From JAHRAW01 sp965262585 (lineage in GTDB: Bacteria > Pseudomonadota > Gammaproteobacteria > Arenicellales > Poriferihabitantaceae), in NCBI GenBank assembly GCA_965262585.1, contig OZ253546.1, positions 186,001 to 250,000 on the forward strand: DNA of 64,000 bases, given 5' to 3'. The notes beneath the pieces are model-generated. The model had not been told where the DNA came from and did not search any database. It was given only the letters and a program-made list of their open reading frames with translations. Each line of letters begins with the position of its first letter. The stretch's first letter is position 1. The translations under genes were made by a program, and so were the position numbers. Shown piece by piece: positions 35,109 through 44,432 of this stretch.

Positions 35109-35676
35109 TCCACAACACCCGCCGCAGGTTTTGATTTTGTCGGCGCCTTCCGGTGCCGGCAAGACTAGTCTGGCGCGTGAGTTGGTTAAGCGTCGGGCGG
35201 ATGTGGCGTTGGCGGTGTCTCATACCACTCGCCCACGGCGGCCCCGGGAAAAGGACGAGGTGGATTATTACTTTGTAGACCGAATTGGGTTCGAGGCGAT
35301 GATTGCGGCGGGGCGTTTCATCGAGCATGCGACCGTGTTTGGAAACTATTACGGCACCTCGGTGGAAGCCATCGATGCGCTGATTTCCCGGGGCAAGCAC
35401 GCTATTTTGGAAATCGACTGGCAGGGCGCGCGCACCGTGCGGCGGAAATTTCCCAAAGCGCGTTCGGTGTTTATCATGCCGCCGTCGCTTGCGGCGTTGG
35501 AAGAGCGCTTGCGGTCGAGGCGTCAGGATGATGCCGAGGTGATCAAAGCGCGTATGCGCGCGGCCCGGGATGAAATGAGCCATCAGGACGAGTACGACCA
35601 TATTATCGTCAACGACTGCTTCGATCAGGCATTTGCCCGGCTTGAGGCGATTTTGCCGGCGGCGGCGCGCAAATAA
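35086..35676 (+). CDS. gmk: Guanylate kinase
   Basis: A 196-residue GMP kinase: P-loop SAPSGAGKTSL, GMP-binding SHTTRPRRPREKDEVDYYFV, then GNYYGTS and the LEIDWQGA motif. It converts GMP to GDP for nucleotide synthesis and feeds (p)ppGpp metabolism. The start is ambiguous: ATGs at 35086, 35095 and 35098 are all in frame, the later ones with a purine-rich GCGGTGG upstream. It stands in the conserved order gmk-rpoZ-spoT. Confidence 0.96.
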   Translation: MRWMMSANPQHPPQVLILSAPSGAGKTSLARELVKRRADVALAVSHTTRPRRPREKDEVDYYFVDRIGFEAMIAAGRFIEHATVFGNYYGTSVEAIDALISRGKHAILEIDWQGARTVRRKFPKARSVFIMPPSLAALEERLRSRRQDDAEVIKARMRAARDEMSHQDEYDHIIVNDCFDQAFARLEAILPAAARK

Positions 35677-35742
35677 CCGCACATCGCCCGCCATTTAGCG
35701 ATATAATCCCCTCTGGTTTTTACTTGTTTTTAGGAATTTTTC

Positions 35743-36138
35743 ATGGCCCGTGTAACCGTAACCGATTGCCTCGAACACGTCGACAACCGCTTTCAGTTGG
35801 TGCTGGTCGCCACTAAGCGGGCGCGGCAACTGATTCTGGGTGCCAAGCCGCTGGTGGAAGTGGACAACGACAAACCGACCGTGGTGGCCCTGCGTGAGAT
35901 CGCCGAGGGGTTGATCGGGCCGTCCATTTTGGATGAAGAAATCACGATTCCCGGATTGAACTTCGACGATGACGGTGAGAATGATGATGACGCTGGCGAA
36001 TGGATAACCGCGAACGCTGAAGACAATGAGGGGGAAAAGGACGGGGAAAAGGACGGGGAAAACGCTGGAGAAAATGAGGGGGAAAACAGTGGTGAGCCGA
36101 CTACCACTGAGCCGCCGCTGGAAGCGGAACACGGCTAA
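35743..36138 (+). CDS. rpoZ: RNA polymerase omega subunit with repetitive acidic tail
   Basis: The omega fold is in the first ~70 residues (MARVTVTDCLEHVDNRFQLV, ATKRARQL, KPTVVALREIAEG). Beyond residue ~75 the protein has an unusually long acidic tail of about 55 residues built of GE(K/N)x units (GEKD-GEKD-GENA-GENE-GENS). Total length is 131 residues versus about 70-90 in the family. The tail is encoded by 12-bp tandem repeats at 36028-36092 and overlaps the 5' end of spoT. The repeat could expand or contract in frame. Confidence 0.92.
   Translation: MARVTVTDCLEHVDNRFQLVLVATKRARQLILGAKPLVEVDNDKPTVVALREIAEGLIGPSILDEEITIPGLNFDDDGENDDDAGEWITANAEDNEGEKDGEKDGENAGENEGENSGEPTTTEPPLEAEHG
36028..36092 (+). 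repeat. 12-bp tandem repeats in the rpoZ tail
   Basis: Consecutive GGGGAAAA(G/C)G(A/C)-type 12-bp units encode the GE(K/N)x repeats of the omega tail. The final GAGGGGG at 36076-36082 may also serve as the ribosome binding site for spoT. Confidence 0.7.
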
Positions 36139-38380
36139 CCCTTCTGAATCGGCTCTCGAGCCGGGCCCTGAACCGGCCATTACCCCGGCGCGCAGGCCGA
36201 AAGCGTTGGGTAGCATCCCCCGCACCGGCACCCCGCGCATCGGCCCCCCCCGCACTGGCAAGTTACTCGAATACCTCGGCGGCTATCTCAGCCCGGAAGC
36301 CGTAGTTAACATCCAAGACGCCTGCCTGTTCGGCGCCGACGCCCACGCCGGGCAAACCAGGGAAAGCGGCGAAGCCTACATCCACCATCCCCTAGCGGTG
36401 GCGCGCACCCTCGGCGAGATGCACATGGACAGCCGCACCATCATCGCCGCCGTGTTGCACGATGTGGTGGAGGACACCGACATCACTCTGGCACAACTGG
36501 CCGAACGCTTCGGAGACGATGTCGCCGAGTTGGTGGACGGCGTGAGCAAGGTCAGTTTGCTGGAGCAAGAATCGGCGGGCGGCGACAAGCAACACGCCGA
36601 GGCCGCCTCGTTCCGAAAAATGTTCATGGCCACGGCCAAGGATATCCGCGTCATCATCATCAAATTGTGCGACCGCCTGCACAACATGCGTACTCTGGAA
36701 TCCCTCCGTGAGGAGAAAAAACGCCGGGTCGCCCGCCAAACCCTGGAGATTTATGCGCCCATCGCCAATCGTCTGGGCATGCGCAATCTGGCGCAGAAAC
36801 TCGAAGACTTGAGTTTGCGCAACCTGTATCCGAAACGCTACAACGCCATCGCCAAAAAAATCAACAGCAAAAAACGCGGACGTAAATCCGTGGTCAAGGA
36901 AACGTGCGCCCAAATTCAGCAGGCATTGGAAAGAGCCGGTATCGCCGCCACGGTGTCGAGTCGAGAGAAGGAGATTTATAGCGTCTACCGCAAGATGCGA
37001 CAGAAAAAACTGCTACTACGGGAGATTCAAGACATCAACGCCATCCGCGTGGTCACCGAAACCCGGCCGCAGTGTTATCACGCTCTGGGGATCATTCATC
37101 AGTTATACAAACCGCGCCCGGAAAGTTTCAAGGATTATATCGCCATTCCCAAAGTGAACGGCTACCAGTCTCTGCATACCGTCGTGATTGGCCCGTTTGG
37201 GCAGTCCGTGGAAGCGCAGATTCGCAGCCGGGCGATGCACGGGGTGGCGGAAAATGGGGTCGCTTCCCACTGGTTGTATAAAACTGAAACCACCGGCGAA
37301 CACGCGCCCCAGCAACTGGCGCAGAAGTGGCTCAGCAGTTTCCTCGAGTCGCAGCCAAAGTCTCAAGATTCCGGGGAGTTTCTTGAACATCTCAAGGCCG
37401 ACCTGTTCCCCGACGAAGTGTATGTTTTCACCCCCAAGGGCGACATCAAACGCTTGCCCCGGGGTGCCACGGCATTGGATTTTTCCTACGCCGTGCACAC
37501 CGACGTCGGCAACCGCAGTATCGGCGTGCGCATCAATCAGCAAATGGCGCCCCTGCATCAGACGCTCAATAACGGCGACCACATCGAGATCGTTACCTCG
37601 CGCAGCGCGCGGCCATTGCCGGCGTGGCTGGATTACGCGGTGACTTCCAAGGCGCGTTCTTCAATTCGGCACTTCCTCAACCAGCAAAAGGACAAAGAAT
37701 CCCACAAACTCGGCGGCAAATTACTCAAGCAGGCGTTGGTCAAACAAGGCTATCGGCGAATGCGCATTCCCACCGCCCACAAGGTCGCCCTGCTGCAACA
37801 TCTGCATATGGAAAACTGGGCGCATCTGCTGCGCGACATCGGCTTCGGCAAGCGTCCGCCGACGCTGGTGGCGAAGCAGTTAATTGCCGAAACCCAAAGC
37901 CGCCTTCGCAACGGACGAGACGAGGACGGCGATGAGCGGCCGGCGGCCATGACCATCGAGGGAACCGAGCGGCTGCTGGTAACCTACGCCAACTGCTGCC
38001 GCCCCATTCCCGGCGACCAAATCATCGGCACCATGACCATCGGACGCGGGCTGGTGGTGCACCGCTCCAACTGCCCCAACTGCCGAACAATCATGCGCCA
38101 CCCGGATAACTACTTTCATCTCGCATGGTCGGATTCCATCCAAGGCAAATTCCAGGTGATGATCAAAATGGAAACCCGCAATCAGCCCGGCGTGCTGGCT
38201 GCGGTCAGCAACATCATCGCTCGGCGTGAATCCAACATCAACAACCTCCAAGTCGCCTCCCAGCATGACAACGCCTCGGTCATGTCTTTCATCATCGAAG
38301 TAACCGGGCGTCGGCATCTGGCGAGCATCATGCGTCGACTGCACCGGGAAAAATCGGTGATTCACCTGTCGCGTGCCTGA
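36089..38380 (+). CDS. spoT: Bifunctional (p)ppGpp synthetase/hydrolase SpoT
   Basis: A Rel/Spo protein of about 763 residues. The HD hydrolase domain is intact (YIHHPLAVA, LHDVVEDTD, CDRLHNMRTL). The synthetase domain follows (EIYSVYRKMRQK, DINAIRVV, NGYQSLHT), then TGS (VYVFTPKGDIKRLPRGATALDF) and a C-terminal ACT domain. Both activities appear possible. The start is uncertain: GTG 36089 (with GAGGGGG upstream) is preferred, and the frame is open from 36026. Recognisable homology starts only around LLEYLGGYLSPEAV, so the ~55 residues before it, which overlap rpoZ, may be dispensable. Confidence 0.93.
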   Translation: MVSRLPLSRRWKRNTANPSESALEPGPEPAITPARRPKALGSIPRTGTPRIGPPRTGKLLEYLGGYLSPEAVVNIQDACLFGADAHAGQTRESGEAYIHHPLAVARTLGEMHMDSRTIIAAVLHDVVEDTDITLAQLAERFGDDVAELVDGVSKVSLLEQESAGGDKQHAEAASFRKMFMATAKDIRVIIIKLCDRLHNMRTLESLREEKKRRVARQTLEIYAPIANRLGMRNLAQKLEDLSLRNLYPKRYNAIAKKINSKKRGRKSVVKETCAQIQQALERAGIAATVSSREKEIYSVYRKMRQKKLLLREIQDINAIRVVTETRPQCYHALGIIHQLYKPRPESFKDYIAIPKVNGYQSLHTVVIGPFGQSVEAQIRSRAMHGVAENGVASHWLYKTETTGEHAPQQLAQKWLSSFLESQPKSQDSGEFLEHLKADLFPDEVYVFTPKGDIKRLPRGATALDFSYAVHTDVGNRSIGVRINQQMAPLHQTLNNGDHIEIVTSRSARPLPAWLDYAVTSKARSSIRHFLNQQKDKESHKLGGKLLKQALVKQGYRRMRIPTAHKVALLQHLHMENWAHLLRDIGFGKRPPTLVAKQLIAETQSRLRNGRDEDGDERPAAMTIEGTERLLVTYANCCRPIPGDQIIGTMTIGRGLVVHRSNCPNCRTIMRHPDNYFHLAWSDSIQGKFQVMIKMETRNQPGVLAAVSNIIARRESNINNLQVASQHDNASVMSFIIEVTGRRHLASIMRRLHREKSVIHLSRA

Positions 38381-38866
38381 GTGCCATCCGCCATGCCCAT
38401 CTGCCGCGTATTATTTGTCTGCCTCGGCAACATCTGCCGCTCACCCACGGCGGAAGGGGTTTTCCGCAAGGTCGTCGAATCTCGCGGGCTCGATGCAGGC
38501 TTTGAAATCGACTCCGCAGGCACCGGCGACTGGCACATTGGCGCACCCCCCGACCGCCGCGCCCGGGATGCCGCCGCCCGCCGAGGCATTGACCTCAGCG
38601 ATTTGCGTGCCCGGCAGGCCGCCGCTACCGATATGGCGGTGTTTGATTACATCATCGCCATGGATCGCGACAATTACGCCGACCTGCAGCGCACCGCCGG
38701 AACGCAACATCAGCACAAGGTGCACCTGTTCCTCGACTTGAGCCCGAACACCGAACTGGACGAAGTGCCGGACCCCTACTACGGCGGCGAGCAAGGATTC
38801 GACCAAGCGTTGGATTTGATTGAACTGGCTTGTAATGACTTGCTCGATCACATCGTCAAGCAGTGA
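38381..38866 (+). CDS. Low-molecular-weight protein-tyrosine phosphatase
   Basis: A 161-residue LMW-PTP. The signature CX5R loop is VCLGNICRSPTAEG (Cys14, Arg20) and the general-acid Asp lies in DPYYGG near the C-terminus. It dephosphorylates phosphotyrosine, often in relation to exopolysaccharide kinases. The start is a GTG at 38381 directly after the spoT stop; an ATG at 38393 is a possible alternative. It overlaps the next gene by four bases. Confidence 0.93.
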   Translation: MPSAMPICRVLFVCLGNICRSPTAEGVFRKVVESRGLDAGFEIDSAGTGDWHIGAPPDRRARDAAARRGIDLSDLRARQAAATDMAVFDYIIAMDRDNYADLQRTAGTQHQHKVHLFLDLSPNTELDEVPDPYYGGEQGFDQALDLIELACNDLLDHIVKQ

Positions 38867-39348
38867 TGAATACAGCCCCGCACATTCGCATCGACCTTGC
38901 CACGCAAACCCTGACGCTACTCGTTGATCCGCCGGTGCGATATTCCATCTCCAGTGCCGGCAACGGCGTCGGCGAAATTGCCGACAGCGAATGCACCCCC
39001 AGAGGTCGGCATATCATCCGCGCCAAAATCGGCGCCGATGCACCGCTCAACAGCGTGTTCGTGGGGCGGCGACCAAGCGGCGAGATATTCACGCCCAACC
39101 TGCGCGCCACGGCACCGCAACGGGATTGGATCCTGACGCGAATTTTGTGGCTCAGCGGCTGCCAACCCGGCTTCAACCGCCTCGGCAATGTGGACAGCAT
39201 GCGCCGCTACATCTACATTCACGGTTCCCCGGACGATGTGGAAATGGGGAAACCGGGCTCCCACGGCTGCATCCGCATGCGCAACCGCGATGTGGTGGAA
39301 TTATTCGACCGCGTAGAAGTCGGAACGCCGGTGGTTATTTATGACTGA
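38863..39348 (+). CDS. L,D-transpeptidase (YkuD domain)
   Basis: A 161-residue protein made almost entirely of a YkuD domain. The active-site motif is HGSPDD ... GSHGCIRM, with the catalytic Cys in SHGCIRM. No signal peptide is seen, unlike most periplasmic Ldts; this short cytoplasmic-looking form resembles YafK/YbiS-relatives annotated as L,D-transpeptidase. The start is GTG 38863 or ATG 38866, overlapping the phosphatase stop. Neighbouring nagZ suggests a cell-wall context. Confidence 0.88.
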   Translation: MMNTAPHIRIDLATQTLTLLVDPPVRYSISSAGNGVGEIADSECTPRGRHIIRAKIGADAPLNSVFVGRRPSGEIFTPNLRATAPQRDWILTRILWLSGCQPGFNRLGNVDSMRRYIYIHGSPDDVEMGKPGSHGCIRMRNRDVVELFDRVEVGTPVVIYD

Positions 39349-39368
39349 ATCGGCATGACTCACTCAAC

Positions 39369-40388
39369 ATGACTAAGGGCCCGTTGGAATTACCCCTCGG
39401 CCCGCTGATGGTTGACCTCGCCGGTGACACTCCGGCGGCGCACGAGATCGATTTTTTGCGCCATCCGGCGGTCGGCGCGGTTATCCTGTTCGCCCGCAAT
39501 TACCGCAGCAAAGCACAAGTGCGTGAGTTGGTTGCCGAGATTAAGGCAATCAGATCTCCTGCCCTGCTGGTGGCGGTGGATCAGGAAGGCGGGCGCGTGC
39601 AGCGTTTCGCCGAAGGTTTCCACGCCCTCCCCCCAGCCGCGCGCATCGGCGACCTATACCACCGCGACCCGGTGCGCGGCATCGCCCTGGCCGAAGCCGC
39701 CGGGCAATTGATGGCCGCCGAAGTATTGGAGACCGGCGTGGATTTCAGTTTTGCCCCAGTGCTCGACTGCCGAAATTCCCATAGCCGCGTAATCGGCGAC
39801 CGCGCCTTTCACCGCGACCCCGCCGCCATCTGCGCCTTGGCCGGCGCGTATATCACCGGCATGAACCGCGCCGGCATGGCCGCCACCGGCAAACACTTCC
39901 CCGGCCACGGCTTTGTAACCGCCGATTCCCACGCCGAAACGCCAGTAGACCCGCGCACCTTCGCCGAACTGGAAAAACACGACCTGTTGCCGTTCACCCA
40001 ACTGGCCGAACGCCTGAGTGGCATCATGACCGCCCATGTATTGTTCGAAAACATCCACGAACAACTGCCCACCTATTCACTGTTCTGGTTGAAGGCAATC
40101 CTGCGCAACAAACTAAACTTCGACGGCGTAATTTTCAGCGACGACCTAAGCATGAAAGGCGCCAACCTCGAAACCCACATCACCACAAGATGCACCGCCG
40201 CCCTCACCGCCGGCTGCGACATGGCACTAATCTGCAACGATCCCGACGGTGCACGCCGAGTGGCGGATGAACTTGGACAAAACTATCCTTGCAGTCAGGC
40301 GCGGTTGTTGGCGATGAGAGGGGAAGCGAAGACGCCACCCAACTCGGCCACGATTAAAAAATTGGCGGAAGAATTGGCGACGATTTGA
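39369..40388 (+). CDS. nagZ: Beta-N-acetylhexosaminidase NagZ
   Basis: A 339-residue GH3 glucosaminidase of muropeptide recycling. It has VDQEGGRVQRF, the His loop KHFPGHG (general acid/base His) and the nucleophile Asp in FSDDLSMKGA. It removes GlcNAc from GlcNAc-anhydroMurNAc-peptides in the cytoplasm, upstream of AmpD (encoded at 48871). It is the last gene of the plus-strand series. Confidence 0.95.
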   Translation: MTKGPLELPLGPLMVDLAGDTPAAHEIDFLRHPAVGAVILFARNYRSKAQVRELVAEIKAIRSPALLVAVDQEGGRVQRFAEGFHALPPAARIGDLYHRDPVRGIALAEAAGQLMAAEVLETGVDFSFAPVLDCRNSHSRVIGDRAFHRDPAAICALAGAYITGMNRAGMAATGKHFPGHGFVTADSHAETPVDPRTFAELEKHDLLPFTQLAERLSGIMTAHVLFENIHEQLPTYSLFWLKAILRNKLNFDGVIFSDDLSMKGANLETHITTRCTAALTAGCDMALICNDPDGARRVADELGQNYPCSQARLLAMRGEAKTPPNSATIKKLAEELATI

Positions 40389-40400
40389 AGGGCGTGGCAT

Positions 40401-41249
40401 TTAGTTCTCGTTGTAACCATATTTTTCTCTGGTTAACAGTACTTCCTTCCAAAAATTCTCACGATTGATGATGAATTCTTCGGTGGTGGGAGAATAAAAT
40501 TCCAGCAAGCAGAATCTGAAATTGTGGTGATAATTATTCGGTTTGGTTTTTAACAATTCTTTAAGTCCTTTGTTACCACCATGTCCAGAATCAATATATT
40601 GCGTCCAACGCGACCATACTCCCCCGTCGCTATACGCTGAACCAACGTATCTTTTGTTGGTTTTAGTGTCGGTGATTAAATATACGCCATAAACACTTTG
40701 CAAAGCCGCTTTCCAACCGGGGCGGTCGTTTTCAACAATTCTTGCCAGTTCATCGAAGGAAAGATTGATATTTTGATAGCCCGGAAAAGTTTGCCCGGAA
40801 TATTGCTCGGCTAATATTTCCCGAACCACTAATTCATCATAGTGATTCTCAAAGTTAACTCGCGCTGTACGTTCACGATAGGTTGTATAAAGTTTCAATC
40901 GGCCAATATATTCTTTGCCAACACCAGTTAATTCAACTTCATTTACATAGCCTTCCCAAGCGTTTCCTTGCCGATCCTTTCTTTCCACCCATTCTTTTCC
41001 TTTAACCTCAAAAATTCCACCAAAAAGCCAAGTGTCGGTTTCATGGTAAAACTGCATCATCGAAAAAATAAACTGGCGATTAAACAAGTCGTTGTTGCGG
41101 GTATTTACCTGCCAGTTATTCCACCCGGATTTTTCATCCACCCATACATCCAGTGGGTGGTCGCTTTTGTTCCAGCGGCCAAAATGAAGTTTATATTTGT
41201 TTGGGGCATCTATTTGCCAGATGTTTTTTAATAAAACGGGTTTGTTCAC
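40401..41249 (-). CDS. GIY-YIG nuclease-domain protein
   Basis: A 282-residue protein with a C-terminal GIY-YIG domain: GVYLITDTKTNKRYVGSA, a following Arg (GVWSRWTQYID) and a late Glu (INRENFWKE), the expected catalytic residues. The N-terminal ~170 residues are unrecognised and aromatic-rich (a possible DNA-recognition part). The gene is clearly more AT-rich than its neighbours, suggesting acquisition. It may be a solitary restriction-type or mobile nuclease; no methyltransferase or element ends are seen next to it. Confidence 0.82.
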   Translation of the reverse strand: MNKPVLLKNIWQIDAPNKYKLHFGRWNKSDHPLDVWVDEKSGWNNWQVNTRNNDLFNRQFIFSMMQFYHETDTWLFGGIFEVKGKEWVERKDRQGNAWEGYVNEVELTGVGKEYIGRLKLYTTYRERTARVNFENHYDELVVREILAEQYSGQTFPGYQNINLSFDELARIVENDRPGWKAALQSVYGVYLITDTKTNKRYVGSAYSDGGVWSRWTQYIDSGHGGNKGLKELLKTKPNNYHHNFRFCLLEFYSPTTEEFIINRENFWKEVLLTREKYGYNEN

Positions 41250-41291
41250 GGTATTTACTCCTGTGGTTGTGGTGAATTACGGAAATGTTTG

Positions 41292-44200
41292 TTACGCCCT
41301 AACGCGCCATCTTTTTAGAGTCACGGATAAAACCCCTTCCGCATCTTCATAAATCAATAACAACGAAGGAATCACCAGTAGCACCAGCAGTGTGCCGAAG
41401 GCTAGGCCGAAGGCTAGGGTGGTGGCCATGGGGATTAGGAATTGTGCTTGTAGGGAGGTTTCGAATAGTAGGGGTGAGAGGCCGGCGATGGTGGTTAGGG
41501 AGGTTAGCAATACTGCGCGTAGGCGTTTGCAGGCGGCTTCGATTACTGCGTCTCGGGCTGCCATTCCGCGTTCGCGTAGTTGTTTGTAGCACACCACCAG
41601 GATGATCGAGTCGTTGACTACGATGCCGGACAGGGCGAAGAATCCGAATAGCGAAAGCACGCTAAGATCTTGGCCCATGAGGATGTGTCCCCAGAGTGCC
41701 CCGACTGCGCCGAACGGAATCACAAACATCACGATTAGCGGCCATCCATATGAGCCGAACACCCACGACAGCACCAAATAAATCAAGGTCATCGCCAGCA
41801 CCACGCCGAGTTGCATGTCGCCGAGGGTTTCCGCCTGGTCGGCTTGACGTCCTCCGAATGAAAATCCGACTCCGTATTCGGCGGCCAACTGCGGCAAAAC
41901 TTCGGCTTCGAGATCGGCGCGAATGCGGTTGGCGTTGTTGATGGCCGGATCGACGTTGGCGATCACGGTCACCGCGAGTTTGCCGTTGGAATGCCGAATC
42001 GACTCAAAGCCGCGCTCTGAACTGATGGTGGCGAGATTGTCGATGGACGCGCTGCGGCCGTTGGGCAAGACGATGGACAACGCCGCCAGTCCGGCCACCG
42101 TGTTGCGCTCTTCAACGGGCAGCATCAAACGAACTTCGATGTCGTCATACCCGTCTGATAATTCCTGCACTTCGTAGCCGTCATAGGCGGCGCGCAACTG
42201 GCGCGAGACGCTGTCGACGCTGAGGCCGAGGGCTTCGGCGGTGGGCGTGAGTTGCAGCACCAACTGCTCGCGGCCGTAGGGGGAATCGTCGCCGATGCCG
42301 CTGACTCCGGGGATGCCGCGGAGCGCGTCTTGTAGTTTTTGTGCGACTTGCTTCACTTGAGTGATGTTTTGGCCGGAAATTCTGATATCGATGTCATCGC
42401 CGGGCGGACCGCCGCGAGGCTCGACGATGGAAAGGTTTTCGATGCCGGGACGGGAGGGCAGTTTGGCGCGCCACGCCGCTATAATTTCGCGGTTGCGAAT
42501 GCTCCGCCGGTCCGGGTCAAGCAACTCGGCGCGCACGCCGCCGAAGTGATCGCCGGTGCGGTTGCCGCCGCCCTCGCCTTCCACCGAACCGTGGCGGCTG
42601 ATGATTAGTTGCACCAGATCTTCGCCGGTTTCCTTTTTCAATTCGCGTTCCACTTCATGGAGCGCCTGTTCCATTTCCCCAAGATAGGCGCGCACCGTGT
42701 CCGCCGGTGTGCCGGACACAAAGCCGACATTGGCATACAAGCGATCGGCTTCGGTGGAAGGAAAAAAGTCAAAACTCATGCGCCCGCTTGTCACCCAGCC
42801 GAGCGTGGCGATCAACAGCGCAACCGCTATCGCCAGCGTAGTCCAGCGGTTGGCGACCGCCATGGTGACTACCGGGCGAAAGCGATGCTCGCGAAAAGTT
42901 TCGAAGGCGTGGTCGAGAAATCGCCGGATTTTACCGGGGCGGTAAACCCCCATGCGCCGGAATGAATGGGTCAGGTGTCCGGGTAAAATCAGGAAGCACT
43001 CGACCAACGAGGCGAGGATGACGCATATGACCACCACCGGAATGGCCTGCATGATGGCGCCGATGATGCCGCCCACCAGCAGCAGTGGCATGAACGCGGA
43101 GATGGTAGTCAGGGAGGAAGAAAACACCGGCCCGAGCATTTGTCGCGCGGCTTTTTCCGAGGCCATTCGCGGTCGCGTGCCTTGCTCGTAGCGAGTCATG
43201 GCTTCTTCGCCGACTACGATGGCGTCGTCGACGATGATGCCGAGTGCCATGATTAAACCAAACAGACTGATCATGTTGATGGAGCCGCCCACCAGATAGA
43301 ACACCGCCAACGCTGCCATGAAAGACACCGGAATGCCCACCGCAGTCCACCACGCCACCCGGCCGCTCATGAACAGGAACAGAATCATCACCACCAACAC
43401 CAGCCCGCCGAGGCCGTTCTCCACCAGCAGGTTGATGCGCTCCCACAACAGTTCCCATTGTTCATTGAAAGGCACCAGCACGATGCCCTCGGGCAAGGTC
43501 GGGCGCACCTCTTCGAGCCATTGGCGAAAGATGTTGGCGGCTTCCAGACTGTCGCCGTTTTCGGTGCGGTGCAGCGACAACTCCACCGCCGGTTTGCCGA
43601 GATAGCGGATGGAGATTTGTTCGTCCCGGGGTTTGCGTTCGATGTTGGCGATCGAGCCCAGAGACAGCAGCCGCCCCGCCCCTTCGGCCACCACCGGAAC
43701 CGACTCAAACGCCAGTTCGGTGGTGCGTCGCTCGCGAAAGCGCAACTGGCGGGAAGTCTCGGCGCGTCCGACTATTCCCACTGGCACATCCCGAGACCAA
43801 GCCGCCACGCGCCGACCAATGTCGTCCAGCGACAACCCTAAGCGGCGCAATTCCCGGGACGGCACTTCGATGGCGATTTGTTCTTCCGGCAGCCCGGTTA
43901 TAAAAATCTTGGCAATACCCCGCTCCAACAATTCCGCCTCAAAGCCGTTGACCAGCGCGCGCAACTCGTCGATGTCGTCGGGCCCGGCCACCAGCAAGCG
44001 GGTGATGCCCTCATAATTGACGACCTTGCTTACTTCCGAGGTTTCCGAGTCCTCCGGCAGATCCCGCACCAGATCCACCCGCTCTTTAACCTGATTCACC
44101 GCCAGCCCCATGTCGGTGCCTTCTTCGAATTCCAGCGTGATGACGGAAACTCCTTCGGCGGAAGTCGAGGTCATCTCCTTGACGAAATCAACATCGCGCA

Positions 44201-44432
44201 ATTCTTTTTCGAGGGAGGTGGTGATGAGTTCTTCGACATCGCCGGCACTGGCGCCGCTCCATACCGTCTGCACCGTGACATACTCGATGTTGAAGGTGGG
44301 AAAGAACTGAGTGTTGAGTTGCTTGATGCCCCAAAAGCCGGCCATCAACATCATCGCCATCAACAGATTGGCGGCCACCGGATGATTACAAAATATCGCA
44401 ATCAGGTTGCGGCCACCGGTTTGCATTACCAT
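41292..44432 (-). CDS. RND efflux transporter permease (HAE family)
   Basis: A 1046-residue inner-membrane pump of the AcrB/MdtB-type superfamily. It starts with a TM segment (NHPVAANLLMAMMLM), has two large periplasmic loops, and carries the TM4 proton-relay Asp pair in GIIVDDAIVV. TM12 carries SLTTIAGLSPLL-type sequence. It pairs with the adaptor gene immediately upstream (7-nt overlap). No TolC-like outer-membrane gene lies beside it, so it must use a factor encoded elsewhere. The substrate is unknown. Confidence 0.93.
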   Translation of the reverse strand: MVMQTGGRNLIAIFCNHPVAANLLMAMMLMAGFWGIKQLNTQFFPTFNIEYVTVQTVWSGASAGDVEELITTSLEKELRDVDFVKEMTSTSAEGVSVITLEFEEGTDMGLAVNQVKERVDLVRDLPEDSETSEVSKVVNYEGITRLLVAGPDDIDELRALVNGFEAELLERGIAKIFITGLPEEQIAIEVPSRELRRLGLSLDDIGRRVAAWSRDVPVGIVGRAETSRQLRFRERRTTELAFESVPVVAEGAGRLLSLGSIANIERKPRDEQISIRYLGKPAVELSLHRTENGDSLEAANIFRQWLEEVRPTLPEGIVLVPFNEQWELLWERINLLVENGLGGLVLVVMILFLFMSGRVAWWTAVGIPVSFMAALAVFYLVGGSINMISLFGLIMALGIIVDDAIVVGEEAMTRYEQGTRPRMASEKAARQMLGPVFSSSLTTISAFMPLLLVGGIIGAIMQAIPVVVICVILASLVECFLILPGHLTHSFRRMGVYRPGKIRRFLDHAFETFREHRFRPVVTMAVANRWTTLAIAVALLIATLGWVTSGRMSFDFFPSTEADRLYANVGFVSGTPADTVRAYLGEMEQALHEVERELKKETGEDLVQLIISRHGSVEGEGGGNRTGDHFGGVRAELLDPDRRSIRNREIIAAWRAKLPSRPGIENLSIVEPRGGPPGDDIDIRISGQNITQVKQVAQKLQDALRGIPGVSGIGDDSPYGREQLVLQLTPTAEALGLSVDSVSRQLRAAYDGYEVQELSDGYDDIEVRLMLPVEERNTVAGLAALSIVLPNGRSASIDNLATISSERGFESIRHSNGKLAVTVIANVDPAINNANRIRADLEAEVLPQLAAEYGVGFSFGGRQADQAETLGDMQLGVVLAMTLIYLVLSWVFGSYGWPLIVMFVIPFGAVGALWGHILMGQDLSVLSLFGFFALSGIVVNDSIILVVCYKQLRERGMAARDAVIEAACKRLRAVLLTSLTTIAGLSPLLFETSLQAQFLIPMATTLAFGLAFGTLLVLLVIPSLLLIYEDAEGVLSVTLKRWRVRA

